Shown: positions 15,573 to 22,996 of the stretch, piece by piece
Numbering within the stretch: position 1 is the first letter of the stretch
How the letters are laid out: the number at the start of each line of letters is the position of its first letter
NCBI RefSeq assembly: GCF_035690525.1
Contig: NZ_DASSKM010000183.1
Coordinates: forward strand, 1-33,159
Source: Salinisphaera sp035690525
GTDB lineage: Bacteria; Pseudomonadota; Gammaproteobacteria; Nevskiales; Salinisphaeraceae
Length of the DNA stretch: 33,159 nt
Reading direction: 5' to 3'
Translations under genes and position numbers: made by a program
Notes under the pieces: model-generated
Database searches by the model: none
Told to the model about the DNA's origin: nothing
The model's input: only the letters and a program-made list of their open reading frames with translations

Positions 15573-17519
15573 ATGTATCTGCGGTATTTCGGCTTCGACA
15601 GCTATCCGTTCGCGGCGACGCCGGACCCGGCTTTTCTGTATCTGGGCCACAGTCACCGCGAAGCCCTGGGACACCTGCTTTACGGCGCAGGAGAACAGGG
15701 CGGTTTCGTTGCGCTCATCGGCGAGGTCGGCACCGGCAAGACCACGCTGATCCGCGCCTTGGTCGAGAACGATACACCGAATCTGGACATCGCGCTGTGC
15801 TGGAATCCGCATCTCGGCGTGACCGAGTTCGTGGGCACCATCTGCGACGAACTCGGCGTGGCTTACGACGCCGGGCGCGACACCACGCTCAAAGCGCTGG
15901 TCGATCGGCTCAACGCCCATCTGCTGGAAGCGCATGCGGCCAATCGGCGCACGGTGTTGATCCTCGACGAGGCACAGAATCTCTCGCGCGAGGTGCTCGA
16001 GCAGCTACGGCTGCTCACCAATCTGGAAACACACAAGGACAAGCTGCTGCGCGTGATTCTGGTCGGCCAGCCGGAGCTCGAAGACGTGCTCGCGCGCCAC
16101 GATCTGCGCCAGCTTGCCCAGCGCATCACCGTGCGCTTTCGGCTGCGCGCGCTCGGCCTGGCCGAGACCCGGGCCTATGTCCGGCACCGCCTGGAACGCG
16201 CCGGCGGGCCGCAGCATCTGTTCTCACGTTCGGCGATCATGGTGCTGCAAGGGCTCACGCGCGGGGTGCCGCGGCTGATCAACATGGTTTGCGAGCGCGC
16301 CTTGATGGGCGTCTACGCCCACGGCCGCGCCTACGTCGGCCCGTGGACCGTACTGCGGGCCGCGGCCGAAACGCTTCCGGGCCGGTCACGCCGGACGCGC
16401 TCGCGCCGGTGGCGGCTCGCGCTGCCGGCCGCCGCGGTGGCGATCAGCGCTATTGTGGTCGCGTTGGCCTGGCTGCCGGGGATTCCGTTCACCCGTGCGG
16501 CCGAATGGATTCATGGGTCCGGCGATGGCCAAACCAACGGCCAGGTCAACAGCCAAACCAATGGCCAGACCAATGACCAGATGATCGCACAGGCCGGCGC
16601 CGCCAAAACCGAGCATGACGCGGCCACGGATGAGACCGACGCTGCCGCAGACGACAAGCAAGCCGACAGCGTGATCGTTGCGTCCGCGGACACCGGCGAC
16701 AGCGAGTCGAAGGACGGCAAGCCCGAGCCCGAGCGCGCCGATTCGAAAACCGGGAATGACGAGCCGGCGTCCGCTGGCTCGAAGGCGGAATCCTCCGGCG
16801 ATGCGCCGGCCGAAGCCGATACGAAGCCGTCCGACGCATCGTCCGCCAAGGATCAAAACCCGGCCCAACCGAGCGGCAAGGCCGAGGCGAAGCCGAACCA
16901 GGATACGCACACCCTGCCCAAGGGCGATGCCGACATGAGCCAGCTGTTACGGCTCTGGGGCGTGTTCGGAGCACAGGTCCGCAGCGGCTGCGCGAGTTTG
17001 CACGTGGGCGATATGCGCTGTCTCGACGACAGCGGCGATTTCACCACGATCAAGCGCTATAACCGGCCGGCGCTACTGGTTCTCGAGCACGACGACCATC
17101 ACCAGACGGTGCTGCTCGACGCCATCAACGACGACGGCACGGTAACCCTGATCGGCGGCGACGGCGCGCGCAAGGTCGACCAACAACGTCTGCTCGATTT
17201 GTGGACCGGGCGCTTCAAGATGATTTGGCGCTCGGATGCCGGCGTCAAGCTCATACAACCCGGCTCGATCGGCAGCGCCGTAGTCTGGCTACGCAAGCGG
17301 CTGATGCGGATCGAGGGCAAAAATCCGGACCAACAGGTCGGCAAGCCGTCCCCGGTGTACGACCGGGCTTTGGGCGAACGGCTCCGGGCTTTTCAGAAAT
17401 CGCACGGGCTCGAGGCCGACGGCATCGCCGGGCCGCGTACCCAAATAATACTGAACGGCGCGGTGCCGTCGCCGGGCGCGCCGTCGCTGACACCCGACAA
17501 GTCATCGGAAAAGAAATAA
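15573..17519 (+). CDS. gspA: GspA/ExeA-family ATPase with peptidoglycan-binding domain
   Basis: This 648-residue membrane ATPase is thought to work with GspB in carrying and multimerising the secretin through peptidoglycan. The N-terminal AAA domain has Walker A GEVGTGKTTL (50-59), Walker B TVLILDEAQ (127-135) and the ExeA-type opening MYLRYFGFDSYPF. A transmembrane helix lies at about 281-303. The periplasmic part starts with a four-residue Asn/Gln repeat (about 319-337) and a long acidic, disordered linker to about 450. A C39-peptidase-like segment follows (LLRLWGVFGAQVRSGCASL), then a PG_binding_1 domain (about 565-628; LRAFQKSHGLEADGIAGPRT). The linker makes it about 100 residues longer than Aeromonas ExeA. 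It is the first gene of a divergent operon with gspB. Confidence 0.92.
   Translation: MYLRYFGFDSYPFAATPDPAFLYLGHSHREALGHLLYGAGEQGGFVALIGEVGTGKTTLIRALVENDTPNLDIALCWNPHLGVTEFVGTICDELGVAYDAGRDTTLKALVDRLNAHLLEAHAANRRTVLILDEAQNLSREVLEQLRLLTNLETHKDKLLRVILVGQPELEDVLARHDLRQLAQRITVRFRLRALGLAETRAYVRHRLERAGGPQHLFSRSAIMVLQGLTRGVPRLINMVCERALMGVYAHGRAYVGPWTVLRAAAETLPGRSRRTRSRRWRLALPAAAVAISAIVVALAWLPGIPFTRAAEWIHGSGDGQTNGQVNSQTNGQTNDQMIAQAGAAKTEHDAATDETDAAADDKQADSVIVASADTGDSESKDGKPEPERADSKTGNDEPASAGSKAESSGDAPAEADTKPSDASSAKDQNPAQPSGKAEAKPNQDTHTLPKGDADMSQLLRLWGVFGAQVRSGCASLHVGDMRCLDDSGDFTTIKRYNRPALLVLEHDDHHQTVLLDAINDDGTVTLIGGDGARKVDQQRLLDLWTGRFKMIWRSDAGVKLIQPGSIGSAVVWLRKRLMRIEGKNPDQQVGKPSPVYDRALGERLRAFQKSHGLEADGIAGPRTQIILNGAVPSPGAPSLTPDKSSEKK
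16527..16586 (+). repeat. 12-bp minisatellite inside gspA linker
   Basis: Four 12-base units (GGCCAAACCAAC, GGCCAGGTCAAC, AGCCAAACCAAT, GGCCAGACCAAT) occupy 16527-16574, with a decayed fifth unit to 16586. They encode GQTN-GQVN-SQTN-GQTN-DQMI. The unit length is a multiple of three, so copy-number change would lengthen or shorten the periplasmic linker without a frameshift. Confidence 0.75.
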
Positions 17520-18197
17520 GTGTCCTTTCTCGTCGACGCGTTGAAAAAAGCCGAGCGTGAGCGTTACGCCCACCGGGCGCAGGATATTCATGTGTTGTCC
17601 GCCGGCCCCGGCGTGGATATGGCCGCGCCGCGTGGTAATGCCTGGCTTTGGCTGGTGGCGATTCTCGTGGCGAGCAACATCGCGCTGGCGATCTATGTCT
17701 GGCGGCCCCGGCCGGCGAGTCCCGCCCCGGCGGCGCCGATAATAGGGCTGTCGTCGCTGGCGGGTTTGAACCCGCTCTTTGAGTTGAGCCCGGATATCGC
17801 CTCGATCGACACGCCGCCCGCCCGGGCACAGGATGCCGAGCCGGCCGAGCCGGCGCCGGAGGAAGAGCCGGCCCCGCGCGGACAAGGGCGGGTCACCTAC
17901 GCGAAGGCGCCGCTAATCGACGATGACGGCGGCGACGCGAAGAAGCGGACCTACTACGGCGGCAACGCCGCAGACATCGTTACGCCGGATCAGTCGGAAC
18001 TGTCGAACGTGCCCCGGGTGAATATCAACGGCCAGCTCTATAGCACCGTGCCCGGGCGTGGCTTCATTCTGGTCGACGGCCGGCGTTATCACCAAGGCGA
18101 ACGTCTGGCCGCCGGGCCGGCGGTCGAGAGCATCCAGCCGGACGGCGCGATACTGCGCTATCACGGCCAACGCTACCATGTGGCCGGCCCAGGCTAG
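17520..18197 (+). CDS. gspB: General secretion pathway protein GspB
   Basis: The 225-residue protein has the classic GspB N-terminus MSFLVDALKKAERERYA, one membrane helix at about residues 41-60 (AWLWLVAILVASNIALAIYV), and a Pro/Ala/Glu-rich periplasmic linker. The C-terminal T2SSB domain (about 160-223) reads VPRVNINGQLYSTVPGRGFI and then YHQGERLAAG. GspB partners GspA in peptidoglycan remodelling or secretin insertion, and its C-terminal domain resembles the GspC homology region. Start is a GTG immediately after the gspA stop (TAA-GTG), so the two are translationally coupled. Confidence 0.92.
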   Translation: MSFLVDALKKAERERYAHRAQDIHVLSAGPGVDMAAPRGNAWLWLVAILVASNIALAIYVWRPRPASPAPAAPIIGLSSLAGLNPLFELSPDIASIDTPPARAQDAEPAEPAPEEEPAPRGQGRVTYAKAPLIDDDGGDAKKRTYYGGNAADIVTPDQSELSNVPRVNINGQLYSTVPGRGFILVDGRRYHQGERLAAGPAVESIQPDGAILRYHGQRYHVAGPG

Positions 18198-18264
18198 GGT
18201 CTGTTGTCTTGGAAAGCGCGCTGTCGCGACATCGGCGGCGCCCGGTCGGCACCCATACGCTCGC

Positions 18265-18870
18265 TTGAACCGACGGGCCACAACGGCCGGTTTTCTGCTC
18301 GCGCTCGCCGGGATGTTGCTGCCGGCGATCGCACACGCCGATTCGTTGCGCTGCGACGGCCGGCTGGTCACCAACGGCGACACGGTCGTCAGCGTGCTGC
18401 ATGCCTGCGGCCAGCCGAGTTTCCGCGATCCATGGTGGGGCAATGCGCCGGCGGGCGGCGTGCCGCCGATGATGGAGTGGACTTACAACTACGGGCCGCG
18501 CCGGTTGATGGATCAGATCGTCTTTCGCAACGGCAAGGTGATGTCGATCCATACCGCCGGCTACGGCTTCCGCGCCGGCCGACTACCGCCGAGCGGCAGT
18601 TGCGAACCGACAACGATCTTACCCGGGCTTTCCAAATACGAATTGCTCGAAACCTGCGGCGAACCGGTTCAGCGTAGCGGCGGCTATGTGTATTCGCATG
18701 TCCTCACCGAAGGCGGGCATCGTTATTTTCTTAATAACGGAGCCCACCGCGTCTATCATGAGCGCTGGATCTACAATTTCGGCGCGAATCGGCTGCTGCG
18801 CGAAGTCATCATGGAAAACGCGCGTGTGGTCTCGGTACAGACGCTGGATCGAGGCTTCAACCCGCGCTGA
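18265..18870 (+). CDS. Secreted DUF2845-family protein with two internal repeats
   Basis: The 201-residue protein has a clear Sec signal peptide (MNRRATTAGFLLALAGMLLP, cleavage after AHA at residue 25). The mature part consists of two similar halves. Residues 30-102 contain C30, VLHACGQPSFR with C48, WTYNYGPRRLM and KVMSIHTAGYGF. Residues 113-198 contain C113, LLETCGEPVQR with C131, WIYNFGANRLL and RVVSVQTLDRGF. Four Cys in matching places suggest two disulphides in the periplasm. The function of DUF2845 is unknown. The CG-x-P-x-x-R element recalls small BamE/SmpA-like lipoprotein domains, but this is only a resemblance. Start is uncertain: TTG at 18265 gives the best signal peptide, with ATG 18178 and 18313 as alternatives. 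It lies 67 bases after gspB and may share its transcript. Confidence 0.8.
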   Translation: MNRRATTAGFLLALAGMLLPAIAHADSLRCDGRLVTNGDTVVSVLHACGQPSFRDPWWGNAPAGGVPPMMEWTYNYGPRRLMDQIVFRNGKVMSIHTAGYGFRAGRLPPSGSCEPTTILPGLSKYELLETCGEPVQRSGGYVYSHVLTEGGHRYFLNNGAHRVYHERWIYNFGANRLLREVIMENARVVSVQTLDRGFNPR

Positions 18871-19041
18871 AAATATCTAGCCTGAAAAAAACAATGGCAA
18901 AAACTAAAATAGTCCGCAAATAAACGCCAAATAAACGCAAATCGAGATATGTTATTTGCGCCTGTTTGCGTTCATTTACAGACGCAGCTTTACCTTATGG
19001 CAATCGATCAATTTTTTGAAATCCAATGCAAGTCGAAACCG
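18871..19041. other. AT-rich island between convergent genes
   Basis: This 171-base stretch, between the convergent DUF2845 and etfA genes, is strikingly AT-rich against a roughly two-thirds G+C background. It has A7 and T6 runs and holds the repeat structure listed separately. No credible coding frame, tRNA or canonical GC-stem terminator is present. It could serve as a bidirectional termination zone or be a scar of recombination. Confidence 0.6.
18916..18977. repeat. Tandem 11-mers plus imperfect inverted repeat in AT island
   Basis: CAAATAAACGC occurs twice in perfect tandem (18917-18927 and 18928-18938). On the other side of an 11-base spacer the sequence returns in inverted form. CGCAAAT (18936-18942) pairs perfectly with ATTTGCG (18954-18960), and GCGTTCATTT (18969-18978) is a near inverse of the 11-mer. 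The arrangement of short direct repeats flanking an inverted core resembles binding sites for a recombinase or a repressor. No such gene lies adjacent. Confidence 0.65.
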
Positions 19042-19989
19042 TTACGATAGCGCCCGCTTCAACGCTGGGATCACTTCGAAAAGATCTCCGACCAAGCCGT
19101 AATCGGCGATCTCGAAGATTGGCGCGTCGGCGTCCTTGTTGACCGCCACGATGGTGCCGGCGTCCTTGATGCCGGCCAGATGTTGAATAGCGCCGGAAAT
19201 GCCGAAACAGATATACAGCTCGGGCGCGATGATTTTGCCGGTCTGGCCGACCTGCATATCGTTGGGCACGTAGCCGGCATCCACCGCGGCCCGCGAGGCG
19301 CCGACCGCCGCCCCGATACGATCGGCTAAATCGTAGATGACGCCGAAGTTCTGTTCGCTGCCCACGCCGCGGCCGCCGGTGACCACGCGCGCGGCGGTGC
19401 CGAGATCCGGGCGCTCGCTATCGTGCTCCTCGGCGCGAACGAAGCGCGTATGCCCGGGCAGTTCGGCGGCCACGGCGAAGTTCTCGATCGCGGCCGCGCC
19501 GTTTTCGGCCGCCGGCTCGAACGAAGCCGCGCGCACCGTGGCCACCAGCACCCGATCCTCTGGGGCGACCACCGTGTCCACGGCATTGCCGGCATAGGTG
19601 GGCCGGTCGAATTGATAGCGGCCGTGCACATGCATGAGGTCGGTGAGCATGGCGACGCCGAGCAGGGCGGCGACGCGCGGCATGACGTCCTTGCCGAAGC
19701 TGGTGTTGGTGCCCAGCACATGGCTGTAACCGCCGTCCTCGAGCGCGGCGAGGATATGCGGCGCGGCGGTGGCGGCCATCGGGTGGGCGTGCGCCGGATG
19801 ATCGACATGCCGGACACGGCGCACGCCGGCCAGACGCGCGGCCTGGGCGGCGACATCGGCGCCGTCTTCGGCAAGCACCAGAATGTCCACCGCGTCGGCA
19901 CAAAAATCGGCGGCGCAACGCACGGCTTTGCGGGTCGCGACGCTCAGCGCGCCGCGGCTGTGATCGGCGATGATCAGGATCGTGCTCAT
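19042..19989 (-). CDS. etfA: Electron transfer flavoprotein alpha subunit
   Basis: The 315-residue alpha subunit accepts electrons, with EtfB, from acyl-CoA and other flavin dehydrogenases and delivers them to ETF-quinone oxidoreductase. The C-terminal FAD-binding domain is unmistakable: TGGRGVGSEQNF, AAVDAGYVPNDMQVGQTGKI, PELYICFGISGAIQHLAGIK and AVNKDADAPIFEIADYGLVG. The N-terminal domain (MSTILIIADHSRGALS) carries no nucleotide motif, as usual. Start ATG overlaps the etfB stop (ATGA). The frame stays open far upstream but that is etfB sequence. No ETF-QO or acyl-CoA dehydrogenase gene is in the window. Confidence 0.95.
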   Translation of the reverse strand: MSTILIIADHSRGALSVATRKAVRCAADFCADAVDILVLAEDGADVAAQAARLAGVRRVRHVDHPAHAHPMAATAAPHILAALEDGGYSHVLGTNTSFGKDVMPRVAALLGVAMLTDLMHVHGRYQFDRPTYAGNAVDTVVAPEDRVLVATVRAASFEPAAENGAAAIENFAVAAELPGHTRFVRAEEHDSERPDLGTAARVVTGGRGVGSEQNFGVIYDLADRIGAAVGASRAAVDAGYVPNDMQVGQTGKIIAPELYICFGISGAIQHLAGIKDAGTIVAVNKDADAPIFEIADYGLVGDLFEVIPALKRALS

Positions 19990-20732
19990 AACAGCCCTTT
20001 GTTCTTGAGCTCGCTCACCAGCGTCTCGGGGGAGTCCACCATGATGCCCGGCCGGCGTACGCGCGGCGGCGTGGTGCGCGTCACGCGCAGTGAGATGTCG
20101 GGGGTCACGCCCAGCGCTTCCAGGCTCGACTGCTCGATCGTCTTCTTCTTCGCCTTCATGATGTTGGGAAGCTTGAGATAGCGCGGCTCGTTGAGTCGCA
20201 GATCGGCCGTGATCACCGCCGGCAGATCGACGTCCAGCGTTTCCAGGCCGTTGTCGATCTCGCGCGTCACCCGGGCCGCGCTTTCGCCGAGTTCGATCGT
20301 CGAGGCGAATGTGGCTTGCGGCCAGCCGAGCAGGGCGGCTGTCATCTGACCGGTTTGGCCATTGTCGTCGTCGATCGCCTGCTTGCCCATGAGGATAATG
20401 TCGGGCGCTTCGGCGTCGGCCAGCGCGGCGAATACCCGCGCCGCGGTCAGCGGCGCGACGGCGGCGCCCGGTTCGACGCGGATCGCCCGGTCGCAGCCGA
20501 AGGCCAGCGCGGTGCGCAGTTGATCGTCGCAAGACGCGGCGCCGATGCTCACGGCCACCACCTCATCGACCCGCCCGGCCTCCTTCCAGCGAATCGCCTG
20601 TTCGAGCGCGATTTCGTCGAACGGATTCACGCTGTGTTTGACGCCGTCGGTGATTACGCCCGAGCCGTCGTCGGCGATACGGATATGGACGTTGTAATCG
20701 ATCGCGCGCTTGATACAGACCAGTACTTTCAT
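19986..20732 (-). CDS. etfB: Electron transfer flavoprotein beta subunit
   Basis: The 248-residue beta subunit begins MKVLVCIKRAIDYNVHIRI and has the ETF-beta signature region from VDLPAVITADLRLNEPRYLK to IMKAKKKTIEQ, plus HSVNPFDEIALEQAIRWKEA. It binds AMP and, with EtfA, forms the soluble cytoplasmic electron carrier. Two ATG codons stand next to each other (20735 and 20732), and I chose the second because family members start MKVLV. The ribosome site is weak. It is upstream of, and coupled to, etfA. The 160-base region upstream also contains the terminator of gloA. Confidence 0.94.
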   Translation of the reverse strand: MKVLVCIKRAIDYNVHIRIADDGSGVITDGVKHSVNPFDEIALEQAIRWKEAGRVDEVVAVSIGAASCDDQLRTALAFGCDRAIRVEPGAAVAPLTAARVFAALADAEAPDIILMGKQAIDDDNGQTGQMTAALLGWPQATFASTIELGESAARVTREIDNGLETLDVDLPAVITADLRLNEPRYLKLPNIMKAKKKTIEQSSLEALGVTPDISLRVTRTTPPRVRRPGIMVDSPETLVSELKNKGLL

Positions 20733-20847
20733 CATGTTCGTTTCGCAATTGAATTGACCGTCGCGGGTGCCGGCCGGCGCCATAGGTTACATGACCCGGT
20801 CTATCCACCCGAAAGCGCTATACGACGCCGCTTCACGGCACGAAAAA

Positions 20848-20866
20848 GGCGGGCCCGCGGCCCGCC
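20848..20866 (-). terminator. Rho-independent terminator downstream of gloA
   Basis: Read on the minus strand, an eight-base perfect stem GGCGGGCC / GGCCCGCC with a three-base loop is followed at once by TTTTT (complement of 20843-20847). It lies about 30 bases after the gloA stop and upstream of etfB. It should therefore separate gloA transcription from etfBA. Confidence 0.85.
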
Positions 20867-20896
20867 CGGTGGACGAATCCCAGGCTCCGGCCGGGG

Positions 20897-21409
20897 TCAG
20901 CCGTGCTCGACCAGCTCGATCCAGTAGCCGTCCGGGTCCTTCACGAAAGCGATATGGCTCATGCGGCCGTCTTCGGGGCGCTTTTTGAAGGTGACGTCGT
21001 TCTGGTCCATCCAGTCGCAGGCGGCGGCCAGATCGGGCACGGTGAAACAGATGTGGCCAAAGCCCTGGGGCTCGGAGTTGCCGTCGTGATAGCTGGCGTT
21101 GGGGTCGTTTTCGGTGCCCCAGTTATGGGTGAGTTCGAGCACGCCTTCCCGACGGCCGAGGTATTTGGCGCGCTGGGCATCGTCCGCGGGGACATCGTCG
21201 CCCTCGGTCGTGGCCAGGAAATACAGCGTGAATTCGGCGTCGGGATTTTCGCTGGTGCGCAGCAGCCGCATGCCGAACACCTTGGTATAGAAGGCGAGCG
21301 AGGCTTGGGGGTCGACCACGCGGATCATCGTGTGATTGAACACGAAGCCCTGGGTTTCGCTCGCCACCTGTTCGTGCACGCCGGGGGCGTCTTGGGTATT
21401 GAATGCCAT
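20897..21409 (-). CDS. gloA: Lactoylglutathione lyase (glyoxalase I)
   Basis: The 170-residue enzyme converts the hemithioacetal of methylglyoxal and glutathione to S-lactoylglutathione. Metal ligands of the glyoxalase I fold are visible: H26 in FNHTMIRV, E92 in VLELTHN, H119 in FGHICF and E165 in WIELVEHG. The family signatures SLAFYTKVFGMRLLR and ELTHNWGTE are present. It has the longer insert (about residues 70-88) found in the eukaryote/Pseudomonas-type enzyme, which often prefers zinc. Start ATG at 21409. It is monocistronic, ending in a strong terminator, and its 5' end lies only 34 bases from the truncated acetolactate-synthase-like gene on the other strand. Confidence 0.95.
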   Translation of the reverse strand: MAFNTQDAPGVHEQVASETQGFVFNHTMIRVVDPQASLAFYTKVFGMRLLRTSENPDAEFTLYFLATTEGDDVPADDAQRAKYLGRREGVLELTHNWGTENDPNASYHDGNSEPQGFGHICFTVPDLAAACDWMDQNDVTFKKRPEDGRMSHIAFVKDPDGYWIELVEHG

Positions 21410-21443
21410 ATCTTCGAATCGAAGCGTGAGTGGTCGCCATACT

Positions 21444-22730
21444 ATGCATCAGCCGCAAGCTGCGGAAAAACGCGGCGTGATCCCGCGCAGCATCCGTCAC
21501 GCGTTCAAGGTCGCCGAGGCCGAGCGGCCGGGCGCGGTGCATCTGGAATTGCCCGAGGATATCGCCGGTGAGGCGATCGAACCAGCGCGCCCGCAGAAGC
21601 GCGTGAGCCTGCGCCGACCGAACGCCGACGAGCAGGCGCTGGACGTGGCCGCGCGCATGATCCGCGACGCCGAACAGCCGGTGATCGTCTACTCGGCCGG
21701 CGCCAACCGTAAGCGCATCACCGAACAGCTCACCATGCTCTGCGAGAACCTCAATCTTTACGCGATCGGCACCCAAATGGGCAAGGGCGTGGTGCCCGAC
21801 GATCACCCGCAGAGCCTGTTCGGCATGGGCATTCACAAGCACGACTACGTGCACACGGCGATCGACGAGGCCGATCTGGTGATCACGCTCGGCTACGATA
21901 TGGTCGAATATCCACCCTCGGTCTGGAACGAAAGCAAGGACAAGACCATCCTGCATATCGATTTCGTGCCGGCCGACCCGGATGAATACTACAGCCCGGC
22001 GTATGAAGTCGTCGGCGATATTTCCAATACGCTCAGCGCACTGGCGGGCCGGCTCGATGGCCTGCGCTTCGACAATCCGCGCATGACCCGCCTACACGAC
22101 TATGTGGCCGAACGCCTGCACGTCAGCGAATCGGAATACAGTTTTCCGCCACGGCCGCAGCGCGTGGTGCAGCAGGTACGGGCCATCATGGGCCGCGACG
22201 ACATCATCAGCCTGGACAACGGCATCTACAAGGTCTGGTTCGCGCGCATGTATCCCGCTTACAGCAACAACACCGTGCTGTTGGACAACGCGCTCGCCAG
22301 CATGGGCGCGGGTCTGGCGGCCGCCATGGCCGCCAAGATGGTGCACGCCGACCGGCGCGTGATGGCGATCTGCGGCGACGGCGGGTTCATGATGAACAGC
22401 CAGGACATGGAAACCGCCTTTCGTCTCGGATTGAATCTCGTGGTGCTGCTTCTGCGCGACAACGGCTACGGCTTCATCCGCTGGAAACAGGCCGGCGACG
22501 GTTTCGCCGATTTCGGCATGTCGTTCGGTAATCCCGACTTCGTCGACTACGCCCGCGCCTACGGCGCCACCGGGTTGCGGCATACCGAAGACAACATTCT
22601 GTCCGAAGTGCTGGAGCACGCCTTCGAGATTGGCGGCGTGGTGCTGGTGGATTGCCCGATCGACTACACCGCCAACACCGAACTCGACGATCCGCATATG
22701 GTGCCGAGCGAGGTTCTGGGTGAGGCGTAG
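21444..22730 (+). pseudogene. Acetolactate synthase-family (ThDP enzyme) large subunit lacking its N-terminal domain
   Basis: The open frame gives 428 residues from ATG 21444, where complete family members have about 550. It begins at the very end of the pyrimidine-binding (PYR) domain (IPRSIRHAFKVAEAERPGAV, then LELPEDIA). The central domain (QPVIVYSAGANRKRI; GTQMGKGVVPDDHPQSLFGM) and the pyrophosphate-binding domain (ICGDGGFMMNSQDMETAFRL, then the Asn in LRDNGYGF, the GDG-x(n)-N motif) are complete. The missing part holds the glutamate that activates thiamine diphosphate, so classical catalysis should not be possible. There is no stop or frameshift in the remaining 1.3 kb. Upstream is only 34 bases of spacer and then gloA on the opposite strand. 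It is probably a 5'-truncated pseudogene, perhaps recent, though a retained function for the remnant cannot be excluded. Confidence 0.75.
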
Positions 22731-22739
22731 AGCGCCGAC

Positions 22740-22780
22740 AAGCAGGGCGGACGTCCAGGCGAGCGCGTCCGGACTTGCTT
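22740..22780. terminator. Possible hairpin after the acetolactate-synthase-like gene
   Basis: AAGCA (22740-22744) pairs with TGCTT (22776-22780), and CGGACG (22748-22753) with CGTCCG (22766-22771). This makes an interrupted stem shortly after the stop at 22730. No T-run follows, so intrinsic termination is doubtful. Confidence 0.35.
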
Positions 22781-22830
22781 ATAACTAACTACAACATATT
22801 CAGGTAAGTGGCTGGATATATTGATATTCA

Positions 22831-22917
22831 TGGTGCCGCCGGAGGGACTTGAACCCCCACAGCCCTTCGGCTACTAGGACCTAAACCTAGCGTGTCTACC
22901 AATTCCACCACGGCGGC
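22831..22917 (-). tRNA. tRNA-Leu (anticodon UAG)
   Basis: On the minus strand, 87 bases fold as a class II tRNA. The acceptor stem is GCCGCCG/CGGCGGC with discriminator A and an encoded CCA (22831-22833). The D arm contains GGAATTGGTAGAC. The anticodon stem CTAGG/CCTAG has loop TTTAGGT (anticodon TAG at 22883-22881), followed by a long variable arm (TAGCCGAAGGGCT) and the T arm GGGGGTTCAAGTCCCTC. The anticodon reads CUN leucine codons. It lies 79 bases downstream of the response-regulator gene on the same strand, with its own likely promoter. Confidence 0.97.
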
Positions 22918-22926
22918 ATGGCGCGC

Positions 22927-22932
22927 ATTCTA
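22927..22932 (-). promoter_or_regulatory. -10 box of the tRNA-Leu promoter
   Basis: On the minus strand TAGAAT (22932-22927) stands about ten bases before the mature tRNA 5' end. It is followed by the GC-rich discriminator GCGCGCC, a layout typical of stringently controlled stable-RNA promoters. The -35 box is not convincing (TGTCGC at a 15-base spacing). Confidence 0.5.
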
Positions 22933-22996
22933 ACCGATCATTCGAGCGCGACACAGCCGTGATCGGCGTCGTGTCGCTTGTTGCCACCGAAAACGG

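Noticed and set aside
19990..20532. Upstream extension of the etfA frame
   Set aside because: It lies entirely inside etfB in another frame. The family N-terminus MSTILIIADH begins at 19989.
22831..22917. tRNA-Leu 3' end as an integration site for a genomic island
   Set aside because: I found no second copy of the tRNA 3' end and no integrase in the window.
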